DNA from: Candidatus Aminicenantes bacterium UBA647
Lineage (GTDB): Bacteria > Acidobacteriota > Aminicenantia > UBA2199
Assembly: GCA_002299555.1 (NCBI GenBank)
Contig: DBOL01000059.1
Coordinates: 1,238 to 31,639, forward strand
DNA length: 30,402 nt
Direction of reading: 5' to 3'
Positions 22,780 to 30,402 of the stretch are shown here, in pieces (position 1 is the first letter of the stretch; each line of letters begins with the position of its first letter). Below the pieces are notes generated by a model. It saw only the letters and a list, made by a program, of their open reading frames with translations, searched no databases and was not told the DNA's origin. The position numbers and the translations under genes are program-made.

Positions 22780-23598
22780 ATGGTAACTTTAATCGGGAAT
22801 TCACTAAATTCAACAAATAAAAAAATTCTTGATAAGATGAATAAAATGGATTTCCTCTTCATAAAAAAGGAATCCCAGGCTCAACTTAACAATGGAGCCG
22901 AATATATTGAATTGAATGCAGGATCACTTCTTGATAATGAACTTTATTTTCTTACTGAAGCAGTTAAAGTTATAGAGGATATTGGTGGGAAAGTTCTTGT
23001 AAGAAGTAACAATATTAATACCTTAAAAAAAATAGCTGGGATAGCAAAGAATGACATAATTCTTGGAGATATTGAATTTGATAAGGAAAAAATTGATGAC
23101 ATTCTTGAAGTTTCAGGGAATGGTAAAGTAAAAATAGTTGCTTTGATAAAGGATAATGGAAAAGCACCAATGTCGCCGGAAAAGTCATTATTGATTGCTC
23201 AGAATTTTGTTGATTATCTGCTTGATAAGGGTGTTGATCGTAACGACATTCTTCTTGACCCAATGATCTCGTCATTGGAAGAGAATTGTGATAATGGCAA
23301 AAAATTTCTTGATACTCTTGAACTTTTCAAACTGGATTTCCCAAGAGTTAAAACTATTGCTCATCTTTTAGATCTTTCTGAAGGACTCCCGAAAAGGCAG
23401 TTAATTTCGGCTCACTTTGTATCACTGGCCATCGAAAAAGGGTTGGATTATGTTTCACTCAATACTCTGGAAGAGTCAATTCTCCAATCTGTGATCACAA
23501 CATTATCAATTATTGGGAAAGACAAAAATATGCAAAGTTATATTAATTTTTGTCGTTCTTCACGTGAATCAAAGAAAGAATCCCAAAAAGATGAGTGA
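22780..23598 (+). CDS. Divergent methyltetrahydrofolate-corrinoid methyltransferase-like (pterin-binding) protein
   Basis: A 272-residue TIM-barrel protein of the pterin-binding family that includes AcsE/MeTr and the folate part of MetH. Collinear motifs: GAEYIELNAGS (40-49), KVLVRSNN (71-78), IILGDIEF (93-100), ILLDPMISS (157-165) and HLLDLSEGLPKR (195-206). Compared with the Moorella MeTr as I remember it, the pterin-binding Asp75 is Arg75, Asn96 is Gly96, Asp160 is kept, and Asn199 of GLSN is Asp198. So the fold is kept but folate binding is probably changed or lost. There is no corrinoid protein beside it. The start is set by GAGGGG at 22765-22770. It opens the long operon. Confidence 0.75.
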   Translation: MVTLIGNSLNSTNKKILDKMNKMDFLFIKKESQAQLNNGAEYIELNAGSLLDNELYFLTEAVKVIEDIGGKVLVRSNNINTLKKIAGIAKNDIILGDIEFDKEKIDDILEVSGNGKVKIVALIKDNGKAPMSPEKSLLIAQNFVDYLLDKGVDRNDILLDPMISSLEENCDNGKKFLDTLELFKLDFPRVKTIAHLLDLSEGLPKRQLISAHFVSLAIEKGLDYVSLNTLEESILQSVITTLSIIGKDKNMQSYINFCRSSRESKKESQKDE

Positions 23599-23818
23599 CT
23601 ACAAAATAAAAGAATTCCTTCTTAACAATAACGAAGATTTTAAAAAACTGTTCAGTCTACATCAGGAATGTGAAAAAGAACTTGCAAATCTGAGCCAGAA
23701 TAGTAATATTAGTTCTGAGGAAAGTTTAAATATAAAGATTATTAAGAAGAAAAAACTTTCTTTAAAAGATTCAATGCAAAGGATGATTCTGGAACTGGAT
23801 AGAAAAAAGCAACTATAA
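23591..23818 (+). CDS. DUF465 (YdcH-like) small protein
   Basis: A 75-residue, highly charged helical protein. FKKLFSLHQECEKELANL followed by NIKIIKKKKLSLKDSMQRMI matches the DUF465 pattern of a helical hairpin with a conserved K-K-x-x-L-x-x-K-D turn. The function is unknown across bacteria. I start it at the ATG at 23591 rather than at an earlier in-frame ATG, because the family begins here and the ATG overlaps the stop of the previous gene by eight bases (ATGAGTGA), a coupling arrangement. Confidence 0.8.
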   Translation: MSDYKIKEFLLNNNEDFKKLFSLHQECEKELANLSQNSNISSEESLNIKIIKKKKLSLKDSMQRMILELDRKKQL

Positions 23819-23857
23819 AATCTGTATATTTTGATGATGTTAAGTTGAGGATAATTT

Positions 23858-24643
23858 ATGAAAAAAAAAAGAATTAGACGGGTCAGCTTGAGCAGATTGA
23901 CAAGGTTCTCTTTTTTACCATCGCTTTTCTCACTACTAAGCCTTTTTGCCGGATTTCTTTCTGTATTTCAAATCTTTAAAGGTGATTTCGTTAATGCCAT
24001 ATATTTAATTGTGGCAAGTGCTATTCTTGATGGACTTGATGGGACTGTTGCAAGGTTGACAAACACAGAATCTAATTTCGGTGTTCAACTTGATTCACTG
24101 GTTGATGCGATGGCTTTTGGTGTTTCAACCAGTTTCCTGATTAATAAATGGGGATTCACTCCGGAATTTTATCAATTTGGAAAAGTGATAGCCTTTATGT
24201 TTTTAAGTGCCGGCATAATCAGATTGGCAAGGTTCAATGTTATAAAAGAAGCAGATGTGGTACCCACTGATATTTTTATAGGATTGCCAATTCCTATAGG
24301 TGCGATCTCAATAGCATCAATAGTCTTATATTTCAAGGATCCCATAACATCTCCTTTATGGGTAATGATATTTGCATTAGTTGTAATAATAATATCTTTC
24401 CTTATGATCTCAAATGTAAAATACAAGACACTCAAGAAGGTTAATTCTAAAATCGGACTCAAACTTCTTTTTCTGTTTGCAGTCACAATTGCACTTCTCA
24501 TAATGTTTCCTGACAAGATACTTCCGTTAATATCTATCCTCTATTGCACTTCACCTTTATTTTTTTTAATATCAAAACTGATAAGAAAAAGAGCTAAAAA
24601 GATCAGTTTAAAAATTAAAAAAAACTCTGATACGGATAAATAA
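23858..24643 (+). CDS. pssA: CDP-diacylglycerol-serine O-phosphatidyltransferase
   Basis: A 261-residue integral membrane enzyme that makes phosphatidylserine from CDP-diacylglycerol and serine, the route to phosphatidylethanolamine. The CDP-alcohol phosphotransferase signature DGx2ARx8Gx3Dx3D is complete at residues 61-83 (D61, G62, A65, R66, G75, D79, D83). About eight membrane helices follow and end in a basic tail (RKRAKKISLKIKK). The length and short N-terminus fit the Bacillus-type PssA. The decarboxylase gene psd, its usual neighbour, is not in the window. GAGG at 23846-23849 supports the start. Confidence 0.9.
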   Translation: MKKKRIRRVSLSRLTRFSFLPSLFSLLSLFAGFLSVFQIFKGDFVNAIYLIVASAILDGLDGTVARLTNTESNFGVQLDSLVDAMAFGVSTSFLINKWGFTPEFYQFGKVIAFMFLSAGIIRLARFNVIKEADVVPTDIFIGLPIPIGAISIASIVLYFKDPITSPLWVMIFALVVIIISFLMISNVKYKTLKKVNSKIGLKLLFLFAVTIALLIMFPDKILPLISILYCTSPLFFLISKLIRKRAKKISLKIKKNSDTDK

Positions 24644-24644
24644 T

Positions 24645-26450
24645 TTGAAAATTTCTGAAGGGAATCTTCTTTCGCAGGTAAAACCATTTAAAGTCAGGTT
24701 GATAATTGCACTCTTTTTCATGTTGATGGTATCTATATTCGTGGGTATGTTAGCGTTGGTCATCTGGCCTGTTATAAATGAAATCTCAGTTCAGAATAGT
24801 GGGGAATTATCCGGAAAGGGTAAAATGATCAGAGAATTCATTCTTAATATTGTCGGTAGTGAAAGTGGTGATCTTAGGATAATTCTTCCTCAACTATTAC
24901 TATTAACTTTTTTTGGAAATGCATTGTTCAGTTTTCTCGCCTCTTATTATATGAAAACTCTCGGGTTAAAGGTTGTCAGGAATATTCGTGATCAGCTTTA
25001 CCGATCACTAATTTATAAGTCGATAGATTTTCTGTCCAAGTCCAGTACAGGAGATCTTGTTTCAAGAATATCCAATGATATTGACAAGGTCAGATTTGCA
25101 GTATCCGAAACGATCACTATATATATAAAAGAATCCATGACTCTTTCGATTCTTCTCGTGATTGTATTCTATCTTGACTGGCAAATGGCGATGATCTCAC
25201 TTATTATTACTCCCGTAGCTGCTATTATCCTTAAGTTATTTGGAAGAAAGGTTCACAAGAAAGTAATTCAATCTCAGGAAACGATAGGCGAGCTTTCTTC
25301 ATTTCTTGCTGAGACTGTTTCCGGGAATAAAATTGTTAAAGCGTATAATATGGAATCCGCTGAGATAAAAAAATTCTCAAATATAAATGAAAAGCATTAC
25401 AAAATAAATGCATGGATATCTTTACTTTCGTCACTTCCATCACCTCTTATGAATATGATGGGAGGAGTTGTTGCCTCTGTTATTTTCTCGATAGGGATGC
25501 ATCGGATCTCGGAGGGTACAATTGATGCAGGTCAGTTCATCTCATTCCTTGCCTCATTATTTATGATGTATGACCCGTTGAAAAGATTGTCAAAAGCTCA
25601 CATAGATTTCAATCAGGGAAAGGCCGGGTATGAAAGAGTTATGGATGTCATCAAAGATGTGAATCCAATAAAGGATATTAAGAATCCTGTAGAGCTCGGA
25701 GTTGTTAAAGGTAAAGTAGAATTCAAAAATGTCTCTTTTTCTTATGAAGAAGAAATTCCGGTAATAAAAAAAATGAGCTTCACAATTAATCCTGATGAGA
25801 TGGTGGCAATTGTTGGCAAAAGTGGTTCAGGTAAAACCACTATGATGAATCTACTTCTCCGTTTTTATGATAATTCTGATGGAGAGATCCTGATTGATGG
25901 AAATAATATAAAAAAAGTGTCTATGAGCTCTCTCAGGAAAAATATTGGACTTGTCACTCAGGATGTTTTTCTTTTCAATGATACAATCAGGAATAATATT
26001 GCATATGGAATTAACGACTTCACAGAGGAACAATTTGAAAAGGTTTCTCAGATTTCAAGAGCATCTGAATTCATTGAAAAACTTCCTGAAAAATATGAGA
26101 CAATTGTTGGAGAGAGGGGAGTACTTCTGTCCACAGGACAAAGACAGCGGATATCAATTGCACGGGCAATTCTTAAAGATCCCTCAATATTGATCTTTGA
26201 TGAGGCTACAGCTTCACTTGATAATGAATCAGAAAAAATGATCCAAAGAGCTATGGATGATGTTATGAAAGATAGGACAAGTTTCATAATTGCTCATCGA
26301 TTATCTACAATTATTGAAGCAGACAGAATACTCGTGATCGAGAAAGGACGAATAATTGAATCCGGAAATCATAGTGAACTTATCCGAAAAAAGGGACAAT
26401 ATTACACTCTTTATAATTTGCAATTTCCAGATATGGATATTATAATGTAG
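24645..26450 (+). CDS. MsbA-like ABC exporter (fused membrane and ATPase domains)
   Basis: A 601-residue half-transporter that works as a homodimer. Six membrane helices (about 15-320) are followed by an ATPase domain: Walker A VGKSGSGKT (about 389-397), Q-loop LVTQDVFLF, signature LSTGQRQR, Walker B ILIFDEATASLD and H-loop IIAHRLSTI. The signature has Thr in place of the usual first Gly (LSTGQ instead of LSGGQ), a tolerated variant. Lipid A or phospholipid flipping is the likely job, given pssA directly before it; the substrate is not proven. The start is TTG, two bases after pssA, since no upstream ATG exists in frame and the next Met lies inside the first helix. Confidence 0.9.
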   Translation: MKISEGNLLSQVKPFKVRLIIALFFMLMVSIFVGMLALVIWPVINEISVQNSGELSGKGKMIREFILNIVGSESGDLRIILPQLLLLTFFGNALFSFLASYYMKTLGLKVVRNIRDQLYRSLIYKSIDFLSKSSTGDLVSRISNDIDKVRFAVSETITIYIKESMTLSILLVIVFYLDWQMAMISLIITPVAAIILKLFGRKVHKKVIQSQETIGELSSFLAETVSGNKIVKAYNMESAEIKKFSNINEKHYKINAWISLLSSLPSPLMNMMGGVVASVIFSIGMHRISEGTIDAGQFISFLASLFMMYDPLKRLSKAHIDFNQGKAGYERVMDVIKDVNPIKDIKNPVELGVVKGKVEFKNVSFSYEEEIPVIKKMSFTINPDEMVAIVGKSGSGKTTMMNLLLRFYDNSDGEILIDGNNIKKVSMSSLRKNIGLVTQDVFLFNDTIRNNIAYGINDFTEEQFEKVSQISRASEFIEKLPEKYETIVGERGVLLSTGQRQRISIARAILKDPSILIFDEATASLDNESEKMIQRAMDDVMKDRTSFIIAHRLSTIIEADRILVIEKGRIIESGNHSELIRKKGQYYTLYNLQFPDMDIIM

Positions 26451-26452
26451 CG

Positions 26453-27337
26453 ATGAGAAGTATGACAGGCTTTGCCCAGGGGAGGTTTTCTCTGGACAGG
26501 CTCTCCATTGGGATAACAATAAAATCCCTTAACCACAGATTCCTTGATATTTCATTTAAAGGTTCAGGCGCATCACAGGAAATCGAAAAAATATTCAAGG
26601 AAATAATCAAAGAAGACCTGCATCGAGGGAAGGTTGAAATAATTATAGATTTTTTTGATCTTGATCAGAACACCTGGGACATCCAGTTCAATGAGTATCT
26701 TTTGTCAAACATCCTGGACAAAGTACTTCATTTCAAAAAAAAATATAAGAGTGAATTATCACTTTCACTTGATTCACTACTTAAGATCCCGATGGTATTT
26801 CATCTGGAACAAACCGGAATTGATCTGTCTGAGAAGGAAAGATCTGTTATTGCAAAAAAGATAAAAAAAATATTTCTCGAATTTATAAAAAGCAGAGAGG
26901 AAGAGGGGAACGAGATATTAAAATCAATAATAAGTAGTCTTGATGTCCTTGAAAAGAATGTAGTAATTGTTCAGAAAAAAACCTCTGAGATAGAATCAGA
27001 GCTTTTTCAAAAATACATGGATAAAATAAAAAAATTTCTGAGTGATATTGATATAGATGATAAAAGAGTTCTTCAGGAAGCGGCAATTCTTGCTGAGAAA
27101 TCGTGTGTAACAGAAGAAGTAAATAGATTAATGACACATTCCGGCCGAATAAGGAATATGGTAAAAATAAAGAAGAATGATCTTCTGGGGAAAGAGTTAG
27201 ATTTTCTTACCCAGGAATTACTCAGAGAAATATCTACTATTTCGGCAAAAACAAATTCTTTGGATATTCATGAATATGTGATCAAGATAAGGAGAGAGAT
27301 CGAAAAAATTAAGCAGCAGGTTCAGAATGTCGAATAA
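26453..27337 (+). CDS. yicC: YicC family endoribonuclease-like protein
   Basis: A 294-residue protein with the conserved start MRSMTGFAQG, the N-terminal YicC domain (to about 155, with SLNHRFLDISFKGSG and HRGKVEIIIDF) and the C-terminal DUF1732 domain (about 205-294: RVLQEAAILAEKSCVTEEVNRLMTH then KELDFLTQELLREISTISAKT and EIEKIKQQVQNVE). E. coli YicC has been described as a stress-linked endoribonuclease. The gene begins two bases after the exporter stop and overlaps the next gene, in the widespread order yicC-remA-gmk. Confidence 0.95.
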   Translation: MRSMTGFAQGRFSLDRLSIGITIKSLNHRFLDISFKGSGASQEIEKIFKEIIKEDLHRGKVEIIIDFFDLDQNTWDIQFNEYLLSNILDKVLHFKKKYKSELSLSLDSLLKIPMVFHLEQTGIDLSEKERSVIAKKIKKIFLEFIKSREEEGNEILKSIISSLDVLEKNVVIVQKKTSEIESELFQKYMDKIKKFLSDIDIDDKRVLQEAAILAEKSCVTEEVNRLMTHSGRIRNMVKIKKNDLLGKELDFLTQELLREISTISAKTNSLDIHEYVIKIRREIEKIKQQVQNVE

Positions 27338-27572
27338 AATTCTTTTGAACATTGGTTTCGGGAATTCCGTGATCGTCAGCAAAATAGCTTCTATAATTCA
27401 GCCAAACTCAGCTCCTGTGAAAAGATTTGTAAAAAACAAAGAGTCGGAGAACTTGTTGATAGATGCCACGATGGGGAAGAAGGTACGTTCAGTACTGGTT
27501 CTTGTTGATAGTATTACAGTTTTATCGGCAATTTCAGTTCAGGCTTTAACTTCACGCCTTGAAAATGAATAA
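27327..27572 (+). CDS. RemA-like DNA-binding regulator (DUF370)
   Basis: An 81-residue DUF370 protein: LLNIGFGNSVIVSKIASIIQ, then SAPVKRFVKN, LLIDATMGKKVRSVLVLVDS and a C-terminal LSAISVQALTSRL. In Bacillus, RemA is a ring-forming DNA-binding activator of matrix genes. Outside Firmicutes the role is poorly known, although the gene sits constantly before gmk. The ATG overlaps the end of yicC by 11 bases, and its own end overlaps gmk by eight, so all three are made together. The basic patch PVKRF and the KKVRSV segment are the likely DNA contacts. Confidence 0.9.
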   Translation: MSNKILLNIGFGNSVIVSKIASIIQPNSAPVKRFVKNKESENLLIDATMGKKVRSVLVLVDSITVLSAISVQALTSRLENE

Positions 27573-28170
27573 GATTTTTGTTGTGTCCGGCCCTTCCGGG
27601 AGTGGGAAATCCACATTAATAAAAATGCTGACAAAAGATCATAATTCTATTCTGTTCTCTGTTTCTCATACAACAAGAAAAAAAAGGGAAGGAGAGATCG
27701 ATTCTGAGGATTACTATTTTATCACCCGGAAGAATTTCTCTGATATGATCAAAGAAAATCTCTTTGCTGAGTGGGCGGAAGTTCATGGGGCGCTTTATGG
27801 TACTTCAATTCTTGAGATAGAAGATAAATCAACCGGTGATTATATTCTGATCCTTGATATTGATGTGCAGGGCGCAGAGATAATAAAAAAAAAATTCCCG
27901 GATTCACTTCATGTTTTTATAATGCCTCCTAGGATTTCAGAACTGGGGAAAAGATTAATGAAGAGAGAAAAAAAATTAAATAGTGATTTTCGAAAAAGGC
28001 TTATTACTGCAGAAGAAGAGATTAGAATTGGAAGATCAGGATCTTACGATCATAAAATAATAAATGATAATATTGATGACTCCTACAATGAATTTAGTAA
28101 TATTTTCAGGAAATATATGAGAGCAGTGTCAATGTCTGATAAAAACAATTCCAAAGGAGCAGGTGGATGA
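27565..28170 (+). CDS. gmk: Guanylate kinase
   Basis: A 201-residue enzyme that converts GMP to GDP. P-loop SGPSGSGKST (8-17); GMP-binding segment VSHTTRKKREGEIDSEDYYFI; FAEWAEVHGALYGTS; core ILILDIDVQGAEIIKK; adenine/lid region RISELGKRLMKRE. I prefer the ATG at 27565 over the in-frame TTG at 27559, as MNKIFVVSGPSG is the normal family start; no Shine-Dalgarno is present, and translation is probably coupled to the DUF370 gene. The rpoZ gene that often follows gmk is absent. The stop overlaps coaB by four bases. Confidence 0.96.
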   Translation: MNKIFVVSGPSGSGKSTLIKMLTKDHNSILFSVSHTTRKKREGEIDSEDYYFITRKNFSDMIKENLFAEWAEVHGALYGTSILEIEDKSTGDYILILDIDVQGAEIIKKKFPDSLHVFIMPPRISELGKRLMKREKKLNSDFRKRLITAEEEIRIGRSGSYDHKIINDNIDDSYNEFSNIFRKYMRAVSMSDKNNSKGAGG

Positions 28171-28808
28171 TAAATAGTGTGCTGATTGCTTCAGGCCCTA
28201 CGATCGAACCAATTGATCCCGTGATGTTCATTTCTAATCACTCTTCAGGTAAGACTGGATATCATATAGCGGAAGAAGCAAAGAAAAGGGAAATAGAGAG
28301 AATTGTATATATTACAGGAGCTTCTAATTATATTCCGGATAATGTTGAGATAGTAAAAATAAAAACTGCTATTGAAATGAGAGAGCAGGTATTGAAATAT
28401 TATTATGAAGTTGATCTGGTTATAATGGCTGCAGTCGTTAGTGACTATACAAGTGCAAAAATATATCCTGATAAAATTAATAAAGATCAGGATTCCATAA
28501 TGCTGAAACTTATAAAAAACCCTGATATTCTCTCTGAATTAGGAGATAAAAAAAAGAAACAGATCCTGATCGGATTTTCGGTTGAGACAGAAAATATTTT
28601 TGAGAACGGGCAGAAAAAATTAATAAAAAATAATCTTGACCTAATGGTCCTTACTGAGATTTCGGAAAATAATAAAGCTTTTAATGTTGATGAGAGTCAG
28701 GTCTATTTTCTTACCGGGGATGGAATAAAGGTCAATAGAAAGATGAAGAAATCTGAGATAGCAAGTATCCTTTGGGATGAGATATTTAATTTAAATCCTG
28801 ACAAATAA
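28167..28808 (+). CDS. coaB: Stand-alone phosphopantothenate-cysteine ligase (CoaB)
   Basis: A 213-residue protein equal to the C-terminal half of the usual CoaBC fusion. It joins cysteine to phosphopantothenate in coenzyme A synthesis. Motifs: ASGPTIEPIDPVMFISNHSSGKTGYHIA (start of the fold, residues 8-35), AAVVSDY, LKLIKNPDIL with the catalytic Asn, GFSVETE, and KKLIKNNLDLMVL with the conserved Lys. The flavin-binding decarboxylase half (CoaC) is missing, and no separate coaC is in the window. The ATG overlaps the gmk stop (ATGA). GFSVET and VLTEIS depart slightly from the normal GFAAET and VANDVS. Confidence 0.88.
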   Translation: MINSVLIASGPTIEPIDPVMFISNHSSGKTGYHIAEEAKKREIERIVYITGASNYIPDNVEIVKIKTAIEMREQVLKYYYEVDLVIMAAVVSDYTSAKIYPDKINKDQDSIMLKLIKNPDILSELGDKKKKQILIGFSVETENIFENGQKKLIKNNLDLMVLTEISENNKAFNVDESQVYFLTGDGIKVNRKMKKSEIASILWDEIFNLNPDK

Positions 28809-28815
28809 AATTCAT

Positions 28816-29478
28816 ATGACAGAATTAACTGATATCCTGAAATTCTATAAAGAAATTGGTGCAGATTTTGTTGAGAAGAGAGATCCGGAACCACTATCAG
28901 AGTTACGTGAGTTGACGAGGCGAATTCTTTCCTGCACGAAATGCTCTCTACACAAAACTAAAACCAATTATGTTCCGGGAGAAGGGAATATTTCTCCTGA
29001 GATCATGTTTGTTGGAGAAGGCCCGGGAGAGACAGAAGACAAATTCGGAAGGCCTTTCATAGGTAAAGCGGGGCAATTACTTGAAAAGATAATCGATAAG
29101 ATGGGATATTCAAGAGAAACAGTTTTTATAGGGAATATTGTTAAATGTCGCCCTCCGAATAATAGGGACCCACAGGAAGATGAAGTAAAGGCTTGCATAT
29201 CTTTCCTTGAAGCTCAGATAAAGATTCTTGAGCCTAAAGTTATTGTGTGTTTGGGGAAAGTAGCTCTGAATAATCTCCTGAACTCCAACTATCCGATATC
29301 AAAAGTGAGAGGCCAGTTATTTAGTTTTATGGATATACCTGTGATTCCGACATATCACCCGGCTTTTATACTTCACAAAAAAGATAGGGAGGAGATTTCC
29401 CGGGTCAAGTGGGAAATGTGGAGTGATATGGAAAAGGTAATGGCGATCATAAAGGGAGATGAAGCCGTTGAAAGTTGA
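28816..29478 (+). CDS. Type 4 (Fe-S) uracil-DNA glycosylase
   Basis: A 220-residue DNA repair enzyme that removes uracil. The N-terminal Cys40 and Cys43 (CTKC) together with the cysteines of VKCRPPNNRDP and KACISFLEAQ form the 4Fe-4S site of family 4. The active-site motif is VGEGPGETEDKFGRPFIGKAG, and the DNA-insertion loop is YHPAFIL. The N-terminal extension of about 35 residues is common in the family. The gene follows coaB after seven bases; no Shine-Dalgarno is visible. Its end overlaps the start of the PriA-like gene by 11 bases. Confidence 0.95.
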   Translation: MTELTDILKFYKEIGADFVEKRDPEPLSELRELTRRILSCTKCSLHKTKTNYVPGEGNISPEIMFVGEGPGETEDKFGRPFIGKAGQLLEKIIDKMGYSRETVFIGNIVKCRPPNNRDPQEDEVKACISFLEAQIKILEPKVIVCLGKVALNNLLNSNYPISKVRGQLFSFMDIPVIPTYHPAFILHKKDREEISRVKWEMWSDMEKVMAIIKGDEAVES

Positions 29479-30402
29479 AGTCGCACTTTCCCTGAATTCG
29501 TCAGCAAATTTCTCATACGAGTGGAAAGGGGATCCAGAATATATTAAAGAAGGGATAAGGGTAATTGTACCCGTTTGGAACAGAGTTACCTCAGGCTGGA
29601 TAGTTAACACCAAGTCCGAATATCAAGGTCGTGTTAAATCTATTATTGGAATTATTAAGGATGAATATATCCCTGATAAAAACTATTTAAAGTTTGTTAG
29701 TGAAATTTCAAGGACTTTCATGATCTCTGCAGGTAAGATACTTGATACTTCCATTTCACCCGGGATGAGATCATTAACAAATTTGTATTTCAAATTTGAT
29801 GATCTGGAACGCCCTTTCTATAAAAGGTCTGCTAAAGAACTTGAAGAGATCAGCAAGAGTGGAGGAGTAGAATTTTTTTATAAAATCAAGGGAAGTGAAA
29901 TTCAGGGATTGCAAAAAAAGGTTGAAGATCAAACTGATGATAAGAATAAGCCTGACCATTTGATCTATTTGAATTATTACAGAAGTGATTATTATCAAAA
30001 AATCTGGTTGAAGGAAAGATCATCCGGAAGAACGCCGCTGATGCTTCTTCCAAACAATCTTAGTATGGATAAATATAAAAATGCCATGAGTGATCTTCAG
30101 ATATACAATTCACGTATAAAGTCAGTGGAGAGAGAAAGGATCTGGAGGCTGGCACGAGGAAATGATCCGGTGTTTATAGGTGGAGGAGAATCTGCTTTGT
30201 TTCTTCCAATAAAGCATCCGGGAGCAATAATAATTGAAAAACCCGGATCTTTTTTTTATGACAAGAATATTTCATCAGGAATTGATCTTAGAAAAGTTGC
30301 AAGGATTAAGGCAGAGATCATGGGTGTTGATATTATTGAGGGGAACAGCAGCCTTACTTCTTTTCACCAATACAACAGAGAATCTCTAAATATTATAGAT
30401 GA
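29468..30402 (+). CDS. PriA-like primosomal protein N', helicase motifs missing (3' truncated by window)
   Basis: The first 311 residues of a protein that runs past the window. The start is TTG at 29468 with GGAG at 29455-29458. The N-terminal part (VALSLNSSANFSYEWKG, GIRVIVPVWNRVTSGWIV) is a PriA 3'-DNA-binding domain. Later segments align with helicase lobe 1: LMLLPNNLSM for LVPEISLT, SVERERIWRLARGNDPVFIGGGESALFLP for the ER..W...R.G...VIGTRSALF.P block (about 222-247). However, the Walker A site (GSGKT) is replaced by YLNYYRSDYYQK (167-178), and DEEH is replaced by EKPG (257-260). So it keeps the shape of PriA without ATPase residues, as reported for actinobacterial PriA. The zinc region lies outside. 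Confidence 0.85.
   Translation, partial: MKVEVALSLNSSANFSYEWKGDPEYIKEGIRVIVPVWNRVTSGWIVNTKSEYQGRVKSIIGIIKDEYIPDKNYLKFVSEISRTFMISAGKILDTSISPGMRSLTNLYFKFDDLERPFYKRSAKELEEISKSGGVEFFYKIKGSEIQGLQKKVEDQTDDKNKPDHLIYLNYYRSDYYQKIWLKERSSGRTPLMLLPNNLSMDKYKNAMSDLQIYNSRIKSVERERIWRLARGNDPVFIGGGESALFLPIKHPGAIIIEKPGSFFYDKNISSGIDLRKVARIKAEIMGVDIIEGNSSLTSFHQYNRESLNIID

Noticed and set aside
23513..23590. 26-codon N-terminal extension of the DUF465 frame
   Set aside because: The family begins at MSDYKIK (23591). The extension lies fully inside the upstream gene and has no ribosome site.

Overview
The window looks like a core-gene stretch of an AT-rich, diderm (Gram-negative) bacterium. The envelope evidence is a Lol/MacB-type ABC system with a periplasmic LolA-like protein and an outer-membrane barrel, an MsbA-like exporter, a phosphatidylserine synthase, and an RpoC that carries the large trigger-loop insertion (SI3) typical of many Gram-negative lineages. 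A RemA/DUF370 gene between yicC and gmk, a stand-alone CoaB and a degenerate PriA-like protein argue against a familiar proteobacterial model organism. I cannot assign a phylum from sequence reading alone. Several starts are TTG or GTG. Internal operon genes often have good Shine-Dalgarno sites, while several promoter-proximal genes appear to have almost no 5' leader.

Layout. 1-3273: the 3' three quarters of rpoC. 3306-3854 (minus): an ICMT/PEMT-like membrane methyltransferase. 3975-5804: a short YtrA-type GntR regulator with a palindromic operator over its own promoter, then an NfeD-SPFH membrane pair. 5900-7441: a transmembrane Ser/Thr kinase with a C-terminal DUF1566 domain. 7551-11504: a tight four-gene operon (LolD-like ATPase, FtsX-type permease, LolA-like periplasmic protein, outer-membrane barrel) that looks like one envelope-spanning transport machine. 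11605-13325: an Rrf2 regulator with three Fe-S-type cysteines and an octaheme cytochrome c of the hydroxylamine-oxidoreductase kind, closed by a strong terminator. 13440-13526: tRNA-Ser(UGA).

13490-16806 (minus): an operon of NodU-type carbamoyltransferase, SxtJ-like protein, a 51-residue DUF5989 protein and an SGNH hydrolase whose last codons run antisense into the tRNA. It has a perfect-consensus promoter that places the transcript start on the ATG. Divergently, 16952-20116: ispA, dxs and an unknown exported protein (isoprenoid precursor synthesis). 20082-22569 (minus): a B12-binding-type radical SAM protein and thymidylate kinase. 22780 to the end: a long co-directional run of a divergent methyltetrahydrofolate-methyltransferase-like protein, DUF465, pssA, an MsbA-like ABC exporter, yicC, remA-like, gmk, coaB, type-4 uracil-DNA glycosylase, and the N-terminal part of a PriA-like protein missing the helicase ATPase motifs.

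No stretch longer than 300 bases lacks a gene. I saw no insertion sequence, integrase, CRISPR array or phage gene. The most interesting leads are the PriA-like protein without Walker A/DEEH, the four-gene ABC/LolA-like/barrel operon, the Rrf2-octaheme cytochrome unit with its operator, the divergent folate methyltransferase, the leaderless promoters, and the hydrolase/tRNA overlap.
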